Positions 1 through 12,036 of a DNA stretch of 64,000 nucleotides are shown piece by piece (within the stretch, counting starts at the first letter, position 1; every line of letters begins with the position of its first letter). The notes under the pieces were generated by a model, which did no database searches, was not told where the DNA came from, and saw only the letters and a program-made list of their open reading frames with translations. Location of the stretch: NCBI GenBank assembly GCA_029449235.1, contig JANATG010000006.1, forward strand, positions 2,604,001 to 2,668,000, in the 5' to 3' direction. A program made the position numbers and the translations under genes. The stretch is from Linnemannia schmuckeri (taxonomy: Eukaryota > Mortierellomycota > Mortierellomycetes > Mortierellales > Mortierellaceae).

Positions 1-1
1 A

Positions 2-1765
2 CCAGACACATCACTTCAACATCAGCAGCAAGGTCAGCAAGGTCAGCAACAACAACAACAACAACAACAAGCCCATCAACCACCTCAACAACAACGCAAA
101 ACCAATCAAAAAACCTCCCTCCGCCCATTACCCCCCGTTTACAAAATCCAGCTCCACCTACGAAAAGGCGAACCCCTCGAACGACGTCGTCTCACTCACG
201 GACTTCCAGACCCAGAACCCTACGACCATGTCCAAGGCCAAGACTCCTACATCATTCTTCGAGAACGCATAGCCGCTCGTGTAGCGCGACACTCGGATTT
301 ATTCTGGCCTGAGGATGGGACCCCTTATATCAAACCGGCCGAGTCAGTCCCGCAAAAGTATTATCAGCAGATGACCGAGGAGAATTTTGAGGATCAGATG
401 GCCAAGGCTTGGAGACAGGAGGCGAAGCGCTTGCCGGATGAGGGATTGATTGTTTTGAATGTTTTTGTTTATTTGAAGGAGTGCGAGCCCAAGGAGCCTG
501 GAGCTCCCGGACGTCCACCGGGAAGAGGAACTGCAGCAGCTGGTGGCGCTGCTACTGCAGGTGCTGCTGCTAGTGCGACTGGCCATGCTCCTGGTGCACC
601 ACGCGGACCACGGACGAGGTTAAGATTGACAGATGGCACAGCAGCGACAGCAGCAGGACCTGGAGCTGGGACAGAAGTAGGGGCTGTCCGACCGAGGCCG
701 TTGAACATTCCAGGAGGAACTGCACCAGTACCACGACCAGGACCGCCACCGGGAGGAGCAGGATTGTTACCTCCTAGGCCACCAGGGGCGCCAGGGACTG
801 GACGGCCGGGTAGACCGCCACTACCTCCTCATCTTCGCAGACGACCACCTCCACCAGGATCACATGCAGCAGGAGGAGTGGGGCCAGGAGGGGGACCGGG
901 ACCTATACGGAGGGGCCCAGGTCGTCCACCAGGTCGTCCACTATTTCGACCACCACCACCTGGGATGCAGGGGCCTAGAGTTCGACCCAGTGCTGTCGAT
1001 CAAGCTATCAGGAATAAGGTCCCTACACCCGGAGAGGCTGTCGTGGCGGCCATTAATTCTCCTATCGTCACTTCAGCAGCTTCGCCTTCGTCCTTATCAA
1101 CTTCAACACTAACAATAGCAGCAGCAGCAGCAGCATTGTCAGGAGTCTCTACGTCTTTTTCTACTTCGTCATCGTCGTCGTCAGCAATACCAGCAAACAT
1201 TCCACTCAACCCAAACCTGGTCTCGGTGCCATTACCACCATTAGCCACACGGACACAAGCACCCCGAGCAGCATCCGCATCCGCACGACAACAACACCAG
1301 CACCGTCTCAGTGCCATCCCTCAAATCCACCCTCCACCCTCACCCCCAGCAGCTGCACCAGCAGTCGACCAGGACCATGAGATGGAAGATGTCGGCAATA
1401 ACAATCATAACGACATTGATGACCTGATGCAGGACGATTTTGACCAGCCTGGATTGGAGGAGTTGCCGCCACAACGGACTTACACCATCCACGCCCCACC
1501 CTCGCCGTCACCTCCTCCAGCAGCAACATCATCATCTTCAGCAGCGTCGTCGTCGTCTTCAGTTCACACTTATTCGGTGCGACCGCATCCTCTGGGCCTG
1601 CAACCTCAACATCAAGCCCAGACGGCACAGGCAGGACAGGCAGCTGCAGCAGCAGGAGGAGGAGGGAATGATGGAGACTTCAAGACGATTAATGTCAAGA
1701 TCAATGGGCTTGTTGTTCCCATTATGTTTGATATCAAAAGTCTGCGAGAAGCTATCTTTTCGTGA
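2..1765 (+). CDS. Unrecognised low-complexity protein, 5' truncated by window edge
   Basis: The frame is open from base 2 to a TGA at 1763-1765, so at least 587 residues are present and the true start lies outside the window. The first ~30 residues are Gln-rich. Residues ~40-160 form the only ordered-looking block, beginning near VYKIQLHLRKGEPLERRRL and running through a charged segment with SDLFWPEDG and WRQEAKRLPDEG. From ~165 on it is a long disordered region: Ala/Gly/Pro/Arg-rich (PPGRP and GPRR repeats), then Ser-, Gln- and Asp/Glu-rich stretches. The last ~20 residues regain order (TINVKINGLVVPIMFDIKSL). I recognise no family and infer no function. The uniform frame and codon pattern make it a real gene; nothing shows an intron in the visible part. 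Confidence 0.7.
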   Translation, partial: PDTSLQHQQQGQQGQQQQQQQQQAHQPPQQQRKTNQKTSLRPLPPVYKIQLHLRKGEPLERRRLTHGLPDPEPYDHVQGQDSYIILRERIAARVARHSDLFWPEDGTPYIKPAESVPQKYYQQMTEENFEDQMAKAWRQEAKRLPDEGLIVLNVFVYLKECEPKEPGAPGRPPGRGTAAAGGAATAGAAASATGHAPGAPRGPRTRLRLTDGTAATAAGPGAGTEVGAVRPRPLNIPGGTAPVPRPGPPPGGAGLLPPRPPGAPGTGRPGRPPLPPHLRRRPPPPGSHAAGGVGPGGGPGPIRRGPGRPPGRPLFRPPPPGMQGPRVRPSAVDQAIRNKVPTPGEAVVAAINSPIVTSAASPSSLSTSTLTIAAAAAALSGVSTSFSTSSSSSSAIPANIPLNPNLVSVPLPPLATRTQAPRAASASARQQHQHRLSAIPQIHPPPSPPAAAPAVDQDHEMEDVGNNNHNDIDDLMQDDFDQPGLEELPPQRTYTIHAPPSPSPPPAATSSSSAASSSSSVHTYSVRPHPLGLQPQHQAQTAQAGQAAAAAGGGGNDGDFKTINVKINGLVVPIMFDIKSLREAIFS

Positions 1766-2319
1766 CATGGCACGGACATGAGCACGGATAGCTAAGAATA
1801 CTTTTTTAGGGCTTTTTCGCCTTTTTTTTTTCTTGCGGAAGATGAGGAGGAGAGCGAGGTGGATAAGAGCAAGCAGGCAAGCAGACAGTCAGGACGTAAA
1901 CTCTTTTTTTTTTTTTGTCTCTCTGGCGCCACCATCATTAATTACAATCAACCACTCCCCTAGCTCACTTGCTTCAGATGGAATAATAATCTTTCTTCCT
2001 TTCGCATTATCTGGATCGCGTCCTTTCTTTCCATCCTCCTAGTAAAAATCAATTACCAGCAGCCAAGTTATCTGAAAATCGTGTCTGGATGACCCTGGGT
2101 AAACCCGTTCATACTTTTTGTGAATGCTTGTAAATTGTTGTAAAGCTTTGTTGGCTTTTGAAATTTTTGTAAATGTGAATTCAGTTTGAACATACCTAAA
2201 CATGTCTTCGTTAAACGTGTCCTTATTACCATCTGACTACAAAAAGACACTTTGTCTCAAAAAAGCTCGCCCATCGAAAAAATAATAAAAAAAAAAAAAA
2301 AAAATGACACACACGGAAC
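1766..2319. other. Convergent intergenic region
   Basis: This is the 3' flank shared by the unrecognised gene on the left and the decayed peptidase on the right, which are tail to tail. It holds T-rich and A-rich homopolymer runs (for example near 1905-1917 and 2287-2304). I see no gene in it. Confidence 0.5.
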
Positions 2320-5300
2320 TCACCAGACCTCACACTTCTTCTCCGGGTCCATAGGGCTACCAGCCTTACAACTGAAAGACTTTGCAAAATCGGGCGAGTT
2401 CTGAACAATGGCGTTAATGCGCCAACGGGGTGGTGAATGGACGTCATGAGCCTGCTCGAGCCGCCCTAACTCTCTTACGGGTGTCTCGTTGCTGCACCAC
2501 AGACGACCGTAGGAGATAAAGAACAGTTGCTCGCGGCTGTACTTTTCGAGTCCGGGTAGTTGGAAGTTTTTGTACCTTTCGGAACAGTTGTAGGGTGATA
2601 TGGGGTCCGGGAAAAAAAAAAAAAAAAAAAGAACGTAAAAGGGAGAGAGAAAAGAGGATGGTTAAGTCATATTGTTTTGAGCGCTTGTCTGCGCAAATTC
2701 GACAAGTCAAATAACAAAAGACAAGGGGAAGAGAGGAATGAATTACTTTGTGCCGTCGGGATCAGACTCGAAATAAGTCTTCTAAATCTAGAACGCCATC
2801 TTTATACCCGCGTTATCGGCAATGTTCTCGCCCAATGTCTTCCATCCATCCACATAATGATCCAACCCGTCAAGACCCTTGACTGTAAAGTTGTTATATT
2901 GCTCTCTAAACCACCCAGTTTTTTTCCCCCAAGCGTCTTTGCAGTGCATTTGACCATCACTAATAAAAGAAAATAGAAAGGGTTGCAGCGAAGTGTTAAA
3001 AAACGTCTCATTCAATGGGGCTGATGAGAATAATAGTTGTGCCTGATTGAAAGAGAAAAAAAATAAAAGTCAACATTGGCCTACGTTCGCTTCATGACCG
3101 ATGGAGTCGTAGTGGCGTCCCCTGTTGTCGAAAGCATGCTACTCAAAACAGTCGATTATAGAAGGATATTATGCCATTATACAATGTTGGAGAAGAAAGA
3201 ATATGCAGGTTACCGGTTCTCATCAAATCATAATAACCGAATTTCTCAGAAAAAAAGATCTTACCCCAATCTCATGGCCACCGACGGTGCCGATTCCGGC
3301 AGAATTCACGTACTCTGGGTTTTCCGGATGAAAATACGGCCTACGCAGTATCCCCGCCGTAAATTCGATCGGATTCTCCCAAGGCGTGTAGAATGCGTTT
3401 GTCGTCTCAGGAGTATTGCCCATCTTCTCGCGGTCAAAGGGCAAAAGGAGCTGGAAAAAGATTCCGTCGGTTGACTAGTAAGAGCACCTGACCTGGTTGA
3501 TAAAGTAGTCATCAGCGGCAACAGTGTAATCCTTGTAGTACTCCTCCAAAGACTTTGAGGAAGTATTGTCTGGATCATCGATTGAGAAGCCAACCGACTT
3601 GGTTAAGGCTTTTAGCTTCTAGATGGCTCCATCGCGCGTTTGCTGGTCGAGCCACTGAAGGGCGGAAAAGTATTTCTTGTAACTGGCAATAATGTTGTCG
3701 ATGATCGCAACTACATCCTTGCGATTCTGGTTCTTGAAGCTTGCCTGCACAAAATAGTGGGTGGTTATGTGCACCAAGTTTGTGTTGACAGCCTTAATAC
3801 AGGTCCACAAATGACCCATGGGAGCTGGTGGGACTGTCGACGCAACGTCTTTGAAGGCGACTAACGGTTCCTTGTAGGTCTCGCTCAGGTGCTCAGCAAG
3901 ATTCCGAATAAGGATCCAGGAAAAATAATGTTGAAGTGACTTGATTGGGGTTTTCAGAGGGAGCTTGTCGAGCTTGGTTAGGTATGATGGTGACGGGCCT
4001 ATGAGGGGGTGGGAGGCATTGAGACGTGCGGGTAGAGACTCCTGGACCAACAGAGACCAGCCAATCGAGGGGATTAGGGCGTTCAACTCCTCCACAGTTT
4101 GTGGATTGTAGTTCTTTGTTGGATCTCTTCTTGCCAGGGAGTCCTTATGCTCGAAAGCTGGATCTCAAGTCGACGACCGCCTTGGCGACGTCGGTCTACT
4201 TCTGATTGATATCCTGAAGGGTCAATGCCTGGGCTCCCGTCGCAACATCCTCGTCTCCCAAAATGATCTGGAACATGACTGATGTGGTGTCTGTGTACTT
4301 TTGCACCTGAATGGCATTTTTGTAATCGCCCACTAACCTCATACCCAGTTTATCCTCTTGGGCATACAGTTCGTGATTCAAGCGATCGGGCTCTTCAGGG
4401 CCGACGAGGAGTTGGATGAAGCTTGGGATACTCGAAGCCGTACCTTGCGGCGAGAACCAACGTCTTAGAAAGGGCGATCTTGTCAGCTGGGGAATCCGAG
4501 GCAGGGAGAGCATTAGCGACCATTTGGACCCTGTCGACAAGTGGTTTACGGCCGGCCTTGAGCCTCGCTTCCTTATCCATGCAGCTCAAGAAAAGGATAT
4601 GCATCTTTTTGAGATTGTTCTGGTCGTCCACGTTTTCAGTGGAAGCCCCGGGGACATGTCCAGAGAGACATCAACAGTCGACCGGAGAATTTCCTGTGAT
4701 GCAAAGGTTTTACTGAAAATTTGAGCTTATGGTTATTTTACGATTTACAGAGGTAAATTTTTTTTGAATGAACAAAAAAAAGGAACAATCAATGGCACAT
4801 GCTTACATCGTTACTCTTTTGCAATATGCCTCCTACTCTTATAGACCTGATATCAGGAGACAGCGGGTGGTTGTTTTTGAACCCACCGCCTAATTCAATA
4901 AGAAAAAAAAGAAAAAGAGAAGCAGCAAGCTTGAAAAAAAATGAATGCTTGATTATTCATCACCGTGTGAATTTGTTTGATAAATTGATATAAGAGGGGA
5001 AAAAGTGCGTACATGTAAACAGACTAAAGTCCTGGCAAGGGTCTACAGTGAGGTCCATGTCTTCGAGGATGCCAGCTGCTGTGAGGCGACATTGTTCAGA
5101 CGTGCAAGTGACCTGATCGAGAGTAATTGGTAGTCAAAGAGCAAAAGGGAACGACAATTTGTGAGGTTATATTAGTGTGCACTTTTGGCGCTGAGGCCTG
5201 CAGCGAATCAAAGCCAAGACAGCTAGGAGAGAAGGGTAGGGGAAAGAAGGATGGAGGTACCTTGTTGCCGAGAAGTGGGTCTTTGGTACCAAGGTTACCA

Positions 5301-5371
5301 ATTGGAGCAGTTTAGACAACACTGAGGACGAGACCCACGGCTATCAGCAGCTTATGTTTTGTTGCGCGCAT
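2320..5371 (-). pseudogene. Decayed M13 (neprilysin-like) zinc metallopeptidase
   Basis: Successive blocks in different frames match the M13 family in order. They are an N-terminal signal-like segment from ATG 5371; CTSEQCRLTAAGILEDMDL with DPCQDF (about 5000-5110); SCMDKEARLKAGRKPLVDRV (about 4550-4600); a long middle part (3619-4095); the zinc-site block ending GGHEIG, the M13 H-E-x-x-H helix broken by an intron (about 3260); GENIADNAG (about 2810); YNCSERYKNFQLPG; and the family C-terminus ending KKCEVW at TGA 2322-2320. Breaks are many: in-frame TAA at 5314-5312 just after the signal segment, TAG at 4198-4196, TAG at 3621-3619, further stops after about 2790, and frame changes near 4655, 4425, 4150 and 2780. 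Introns cannot remove the mid-exon stops. An intact secreted or membrane peptidase is therefore unlikely. M13 enzymes are usually 650-750 residues, so the span covers essentially a whole gene. Confidence 0.8.
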
Positions 5372-6082
5372 TGTATATGCGTCTGAAAATGAACGAAGTT
5401 TGAAGTGTTTCAAAAAGTGAAATGGAATGCGTCTTTAGGGTCAAGACTTGTATGGAGATAGGAAGTGAAGGAGGATCGATGGACAACAAAGCTAGAAGAT
5501 GTTAATCAAAAAGAGCCGTTCATCATTTATATTCAGAACGCAAGCTATCTCTTACAAATAGTAAGCCAAGAGTGAACTATAGACTCAAAAGTTTCTCCTG
5601 ACGAAAGATATGCATGTTCAAGGTTTTTATTCTTCAATTGTCCATCGTGCAAAGTGCGATCCACTCTCTTTTAATCTAAATTTTATCTTCGCCCTGCTTG
5701 TCCCTTTTTTTGTTTCCAGATTTTTCGGTAACAATTACCAGTGATTCACTGCTTCGACAAACCTGATTCCTACCTTATGAAAGAGAATATGCGTCTCTAT
5801 AAGAGCCCAAGTGAAAGAATGGGCGGTCAAAAAAATAAGATCCTCACTCCATTATCTAGGTTGAGCGGCTGAAGATACCAAAACAATGAAGAGGAAGTTT
5901 TTCAAATGAAGAGGAAGGTTTTCAAATGACGAGGAAGTTTTTCAAATAAAGAGAAAAAATGTGGACAAAAGAGGGTGTCGCATGAATAGAGAGAGAGGAC
6001 AACAATGGATTAAAGGTCCATCCATTGTTCGTATAGTCGTCAAAGGATTTTTTCGTTGACGACTTTAAAATATTTCTCCCTT

Positions 6083-6114
<32 letters not shown>

Positions 6115-6747
6115 TCAAGGCGTATGTAGGATCGGCACAGCACATCGCAAAATAAGTTGCGATTTCAGTAGCACAGATCATCTGTGGGAAAAGGAAAAAG
6201 AATGCAAGCTTCAATGATTCGTTTGTTCCTCAACTTTTCAGGCGAGGAGAAGGAGAAATAAAGGAGGGAAGGAATGAGGCGAAGAGAGAGATTGCTCTTC
6301 TTGCAAATTACTATCGAACTATCATGTTCAAACAACAGACAACTCACGCATGCACAGTGGAGTAGATTGTGCACCAAACAGAGCGCTTACTGTGAGAGCA
6401 TGTCACGGAGAGTTGAGTTCACACACGGGAGCCCAACGAGGTACTATTATTACACTCCGTGATTTTCCTGCGTCAATCAACTGACGCCAGCCAATGTAAG
6501 GTCCTCGCCTGAAAATCGTGTAAAGCCGTTTCCATCCCCTCGAGAGATCAGTGACATTCAACCCATATCTACGATCATAAAAAATGGGAAACGGTATACA
6601 TGTTTGATCTGAACAAAGAAGCTACTGTATCATTATGTTATTTTGGTAATCTATTTCGCATGCAACGCCCAATCACAGTCCACTTCCCTACAACTACCTC
6701 TGCGCTATTATCCACTCAACTCCCTCCTCTAGCTAACAATTAAGCTA
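5372..6747. other. Intergenic region with a minisatellite and long homopolymers
   Basis: No coding region is supported. The stretch contains the presumed promoter of the decayed peptidase, a short 20-bp tandem repeat (5885-5954), and a C-run followed by about 25 T at about 6083-6115. The right end is the 3' flank of the J-protein gene. Confidence 0.5.
5885..5954. repeat. 20-bp minisatellite, about 3.5 copies
   Basis: Three consecutive 20-mers of the type aatgaagaggaagtttttca differ at only one or two bases each. A partial fourth copy (aataaagag) follows. Confidence 0.85.
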
Positions 6748-8786
6748 TTACACGTTGTAGCCAAACTTCTCACGGATGGCATCACAGCTCGGCGTCGTCA
6801 TCCGCTGGGCTGCCTCCCACATCTTCTTATCCGGTCCAAAATAGCCCATCGCCCGGTTCTGTGCAACTTCCTTCCGCTTCTTTTCGTTAATACACTCGGT
6901 CCTCATATGCCTCAAGTACGCCCTCTCGACGTCCTCTTCCAACTGCGTCAGGATCTGGCGCACCTTCATCCCGTTGATAACCCGGTTCAGATCCAAATGA
7001 TCAGAACCTGGTGCCATGAACGAGCTCCTGAATTTCCGCTCGTTCACAAAGTAAGGCACGCGGTGTGTGTTCGTGAAGCGTGCATACTGGTACGATCCTT
7101 GAGGTCCCAATGAGAAATCTGATGGAGCTGCTGATGCACCGGTTGATGAAGGATCACTGTCGGAAAAGAAATTGGACGCCATTGACATGATAAACAAGAG
7201 GATCAAAGGCAAGATCTGCATCAGGCTCGAGAACCCGCTTGTGCCACCGCCAACTCCGCCTCCTTGCTGCTGTTGTGCGTGTTGACGGTGCTGTCTATGC
7301 TGTGTTTGCTGTGGGCGTGTGCGAAATTGGCGTGTTCCAAATCCTGGTCCTGCGAACGTTGCCGAATGGAATGCTATTACGCATTGGATGATAGGAAGAC
7401 ATTAGGATGGGTGCTTACATTTCATAGCTCTCACAATACAGTTTCAGTCATTCATGTTTCAGAGTGCGAAAGAGAGAAAGACACTAGATACTTACAGCCG
7501 CCAAAGTTACCGCCGCCAAAGAACATGTTGAAGAGCTCCTCTGGTGAGATTTCTTCTCCAAATCCATTCATGCCATGCATTCCGCCGCCGAATCCTTGTG
7601 CGCCCATGGGGGAAGCACGATCGTAGTTGACTCCACTGCTCCTGCCGTCCTCTGGTCCATGCTGGTCAAAAATGGCACGCTTCTGGGGGTCGCTCAATAC
7701 TGTGAATGCCTTCGATACAACTAAGCAAGAAATAAGAGACATAAAATGGGAAGAGACATGTGAGTGGTGATAAGAGGTTATTGGTCAGATCGAAAAGAAT
7801 AGAAAACTGAGAGCACTTTTTTTGGTGGCCGATTTTGTTGGGCATTTGTTCCCAAGGAACAAAAGAAAATAGAAGAGAAAAGTGATGTCGTTTGTGCCAC
7901 GTAAGACACGGATGCGATCCCGTTGGAACCGTCTAGACGAATTGAAAGCTGAAAAAAAAAAAAAAAAAAAAAAAGAACAAAATCGTCCACTTACTCTTAA
8001 AAGCCTCATCTGCCCCTGGTGCGCTGTTCTTGTCAGGATGCATCTGCAGTGCCAACTATGTAAAACGGAACAAAAAAAAGGGGAGTTCAAAAAAAAAAAT
8101 TGATCAATATTAAAGTTGCATGGCGAGTTGGAATTGGTCCACTTGTTTTGCTTGCATCTCCCTGTGCTTGTACTGTTTCTCAATTCAGGCCTTTTCCTGG
8201 TGGCTCCCTCTCAACTGTAATCGCTTATTGACCCTTGGCCATGCATAATTAGCTGCCCAAGGTAAAAATCATGTATAATTACCTTGCGGTAAGCCTTCTT
8301 GATCTCTGCATCGGAGGCATCCTTGTTGATTCCCAAGACTTTATAAAAGTCACCTCCAGAAGATCGAATCTTCTTGACAGCAGCAACCTGTTCCGGGGTA
8401 TATTCTCTCTCCGCAGGTTTATGGTCGACAGGAGTAGAGCGAGGTCGAGGAGGGACAGATTCAGGGCGAGCAGATGCACGGGACCCTGACGTAAACGATG
8501 ATGCTCCTCCTGCCGATGATCCAAGGTTGGGCGAGCTCTTTGTGCTGCTGGGGGTTGAAGAGGATGGTTCTGCGGATGCTGAGAAGGTGGATGAAGAGGC
8601 GTTGGATGCGGGGGATGATGTGGACTCTTCTTTGTCGACTCTTGTGAGGAAGGCTTTTGCCTCAGGGGTAGGAAAGAGGGCGATGGACTTTGTGGCAAAC
8701 TTTCTTGCGCTCGAGTAGTTTCCAGAGTTGAGATGGCGCCGTGCAATGTCCATGCACCGTTGAGCCTCGTCCTTGTTGACTTCCAT
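6748..8786 (-). CDS. ER-membrane J-domain co-chaperone, DNAJB12/DNAJB14 type
   Basis: Four exons (8786-8283, 8055-7995, 7720-7496, 7373-6748) join to 471 residues with all junctions in frame. Residues 1-50 resemble the N-terminal helical segment of DNAJB12 (IARRHLNSGNYSSARKFA). Residues ~55-130 are Ser/Pro-rich. The J domain spans ~146-211 with HPD at 174-176; the second intron falls inside this domain. A Gly/Phe-rich linker (GFGGGMHGMNGFG) and a Gln/His segment follow. One hydrophobic segment at ~314-333 (QILPLILLFIMSMASNF) is the membrane anchor. The C-terminal ~110 residues, with YQYARFTNTHRVPYFVNERKF, match DUF1977, found in this family. Known members recruit Hsp70 to the ER surface for quality control; that role is inferred here from family. 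The gene is convergent with the decayed peptidase side and divergent from the PAQR gene. Confidence 0.93.
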
Positions 8787-10495
8787 TGCCTTGAGGGAGT
8801 TGTTGTTTTGTCCTTGCTTGAGTTGGCTGGCTGTGGTTGGCTGGAATGTCCTTTGTATGCCAAGCGGATGGATGACGATGGAGAGTGGAGAAGAAGAAAG
8901 AAGGGCTAAAAAAAGGATGATGCGCTGACTTTAGACTGGTGGTGTGGGTAGTGTGTGTGTGGTTGCGAGTGTGTGGAGGTGTGTGAGCTGTGAACCTACA
9001 AAAAAACGTGCAGCGAACAGCAGGGTTGATACTTACCGATCGCTCACACCTTAGATGGACACATACTTGGCACGGCCAGAAGGGTATGGAAGGAAATGAA
9101 AAAAAAGTTTCCTTTCGGGCTTTGAATCATGTGACACAGGTACACAATTTAAGTCGCATATGCTGCACTTCCCCACATTGATGGAAGTCTCGCTGGTTGC
9201 AAGTCCCATTCAGATAGACATATGGTGCCCATTTGACGCGAATTGGAGCCACGACCATATAGTAGCCACATCCTAAAGCGAAGCAATACCATTCATCAAC
9301 TGCATTGTATTGATTGTTTTAAGATAATACATAGAAAATAACGGCCAGGTAACCCACTCACTCATCCATCTATTGACTTTCATACGCCTACCATCCACAA
9401 CAACAAACAAGCACAATGAATAAACAAACTTGTCCGACCATGACCTCAATTTGACGACGAATGAGCATCCTCATAGGCGTAAATGATCGAAAAGCAAAAT
9501 GCTTTTGTTAATGACCCAGCCCTCTTGGGCTGACTGCCAAGAATTTGACAGATAAAAAAGCCCTTACCATGTCAGGACTCACAGCCACTGTTCCTTATAA
9601 AACAGCCACGCTCACTACGCGATTCTTATTGCTCTGAATTACAACCTCTTTGTTGGCAGATGCGTTTGAGTCTCTCATTGGGAACACACAGAGGGAAGGA
9701 AAGAAGAACCAAACAAGAGAAAAATAGTTCTCAGCCTGGGCATCTTCTCTTTCTCCACTCCTTAACCTACAGACCCCTTTATTTTGTAGATAAAATGCAG
9801 TCAAAAAAACTATTACCGCTGACAAAGAAGCAATAAATAAGATCAGAAATGGTTGTTGTGTCCGTGCAAGGGACTTCATCAACTAGTGGAACAAAAATAC
9901 TGAAAAAATGACGAGGGGTGTTGCGCGGGAATCATGTCTGCGTGCGTGAAAGGCTAAAATAAGCGCACAGGGCCCGACCCCAACGCCGTCTTTCGTTTTC
10001 CACCGACAGCTTTTTGATCAAATAGTAGCGAGACGCGCAACACATGTGCTCCGTCGATGGTTTCTCTGTGGGTAAAGAGGGATTGGATTAGACTGGAATC
10101 CATGACCGGAAAAGTGTATTTCGCTGATTTAGTTTTTTGTCGATGTCTGTCGATGACATGATTATACGTTAGGTGCTCTTAGTGGTGGAACAACCAATCT
10201 CCTTTTTTTTTTCCCCTCCACACTATCATTGCAGATTTTGATAACTTTCTTTTTTTTTCTTTTTTTACTTCACTTGCCTTTTTCTTTATTCCTTAAGGCC
10301 CTTCACACTTTCTTCCCTTTCTCCACTCTTCCCTTCCCCTTTACAGACCTTGCTAATTACCCACTCCCTTCTATCTCAACACCGATTCCGAACATTCATC
10401 CCACTCATTGTGTTCACACTCTCCCACCTCCACTCCATTCACTTTTGTGCAACCCCACTATCCGGCCACCTCTATCCGGACATCAAAAGCACACA
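8787..10495. other. Divergent intergenic region between J-protein and PAQR genes
   Basis: The left part is the promoter/5' UTR of the J-protein gene (GT-rich near 8940-8990). The right part (10200-10495) is a pyrimidine-rich leader of the PAQR gene, with T-runs at about 10202-10212 and 10250-10267. A doubtful small gene lies inside at 9595-9879. I see nothing else supportable. Confidence 0.45.
9595..9879 (-). CDS. Possible small single-pass membrane protein (doubtful)
   Basis: An ATG at 9879 opens about 34 residues with one strong hydrophobic segment (PFLILFIASLSAVIVFLTAF). A GTAGGT donor near 9769 and an acceptor just before about 9674 could remove a short intron. The joined product would be about 61 residues ending VVSVAVL before TAA 9597-9595. 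The unspliced frame is also open throughout. No family is recognised, and small open frames of this size arise by chance, so this is a candidate only. Its position, alone in a 1.7-kb divergent gap, slightly favours a real small gene. Confidence 0.25.
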   Translation of the reverse strand: MKSLARTQQPFLILFIASLSAVIVFLTAFYLQNKGVCRLRSGEREDAQAENYFSLVWFFFPSLCVFPMRDSNASANKEVVIQSNKNRVVSVAVL

Positions 10496-12036
10496 ATGGC
10501 AATGATAGCATCCCTACGACAGCGTCCAACAAGAGCACCCTCTTCTTCCTCTACAGCGACACTCAAGCCTTCAGCAACAGCGGCATCAACAACTACTGCC
10601 ATCCACCACAATCATCATCCCCAGCAAGAGCACTCGCCCTTATGTGAAACCCCGCCAACCAATCCTGCCGCGTCAAAAACTCAATTTTCCGCCACCAAAA
10701 ACGAGACCTCTACCATTACAAACAATAGCGATGAAGAAGAGGAAGGAGTCCTGGGCGGTGAGGACAACGACAACGGAGGAGGATCCTTCTTAGAACTGGA
10801 CTGCCATGACATCCTACAAGGCATGCAACACACACTCGACAACTCTCTCCAAAAGACCACCGAGACCTGGAGGTCAACAAAGGCCACCGCCAATGAGAAA
10901 ATCCGGGAGGTCGAGCATCAGGTCGTCGAGACCTGGGATATTGCGTCCAGGGCTGCGCTTGAGGGTGCCAAGCGTTTATTGCGGTTTGAGGAGTTACCCA
11001 AGGAGTGGCAGAGTAATCCGTATATCCTTACTGGGTAAGTTTACTGTTAAGGGAGAAGAAAGGGGGCTGTAAAGCAGAGTGGGGTATGCATGATTTTGAT
11101 TGTGACCCTATCTCTGTGCAACCGTTGCTTTATTTGTACTTTCTTGCTCTTATTGCATGCATGAAGAAACGCAAAATGAATGAGAATACTGACCGTAAAC
11201 TATTCATCGTTCCTTCAACACAACCCGATAGATATCGCTTCCTGTCCTCGAAACGTCAATGCCTCAAAAGCATCTTTCGCATCCACAACGAGACTTGCAA
11301 CATCTGGACCCACATGCTCGGCCTCCTAGGTCTCATCATGCTCGGCCTCCACATTCACACCACCGTCCTAGGCGCCTCGCCCACAACAAGTCTCTACGAC
11401 CATCTCGTCTTCTTATTCTTCTTCACGGCCGCCTCAGAATGCCTCATCTCCTCAACCCTCTATCACACTTTTCTATGCCACTCCCGTCTTACCGTCATGC
11501 GTTGCGCCGCTACATTCGACTATATCGGGATCGGTGTCTTGATTACAGCCTCCGTGATGGCGACACTACATTATGGCTTTTTCTGTGACACGACCGAACG
11601 ATGGATGTTTCTCTCCTTTTCTGGCGGGATGGGTGTCATAGGATGCATCATCCCCTTCTACCCAAAATTCGACCTCCCCTCCTTCCGCTATTTCAGGATC
11701 TTCATCTTCCTCGGCATGGCCTGTTCGGGCATCATCCCAATCACTTACGCAGGACTCCAGAAGGGCTGGTGGCCCACTTGGAAATTCATCCAACCGTTCT
11801 GTAAATCAGGTCTAGCATATCTCACGGGGTTGGTGTTTTATGGACACCGGTTTCCGGAGAGACAGTTCCCGGGCTGGTTTGATCGGTGGGGCCATTCACA
11901 TCAGTTGTGGCATGTTGCTGTTGTGGCCGGAATTTATTTCCATTATTTGGCGATGGCACAGTTCTTTGAGGCTAGATATAGTTTTGGATGTTTGGCTGTT
12001 TATGGAGGTTATGACCATCCTTCGTCACACTCGTAG
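10496..12036 (+). CDS. PAQR / haemolysin-III family seven-TM protein (Izh-like)
   Basis: Two exons (10496-11034, 11232-12036) give 447 residues; the junction rebuilds NPYILTGYRF, the usual entry to the PAQR core. Residues 1-~130 are a Ser/Thr/Asn/Glu-rich, probably cytosolic extension with a DEEEEG acidic patch. Residues ~130-175 are helical. The core from ~180 carries the family signatures: FRIHNETCNIWTHMLG, the SxxxH site in SSTLYHTF, DYIGIG, and the final HSHQLWHVAVVAGIYFHY, with several hydrophobic segments between. The Ser, Asp and His residues of the presumed zinc hydrolase site are all present. Fungal relatives (Izh proteins) act in sterol/zinc homeostasis and animal ones bind adiponectin or progestins; which role applies here is not shown. 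The start was set at 10496 because the frame upstream is only pyrimidine-rich leader. The gene is convergent with the SET-domain gene 308 bp downstream. Confidence 0.93.

Noticed and set aside
10229..10495. 5' extension of the PAQR frame to an earlier ATG
   Set aside because: The extra residues come from a T/C-rich leader (long Phe/Leu/Pro runs). ATG 10496 gives the normal cytosolic start.
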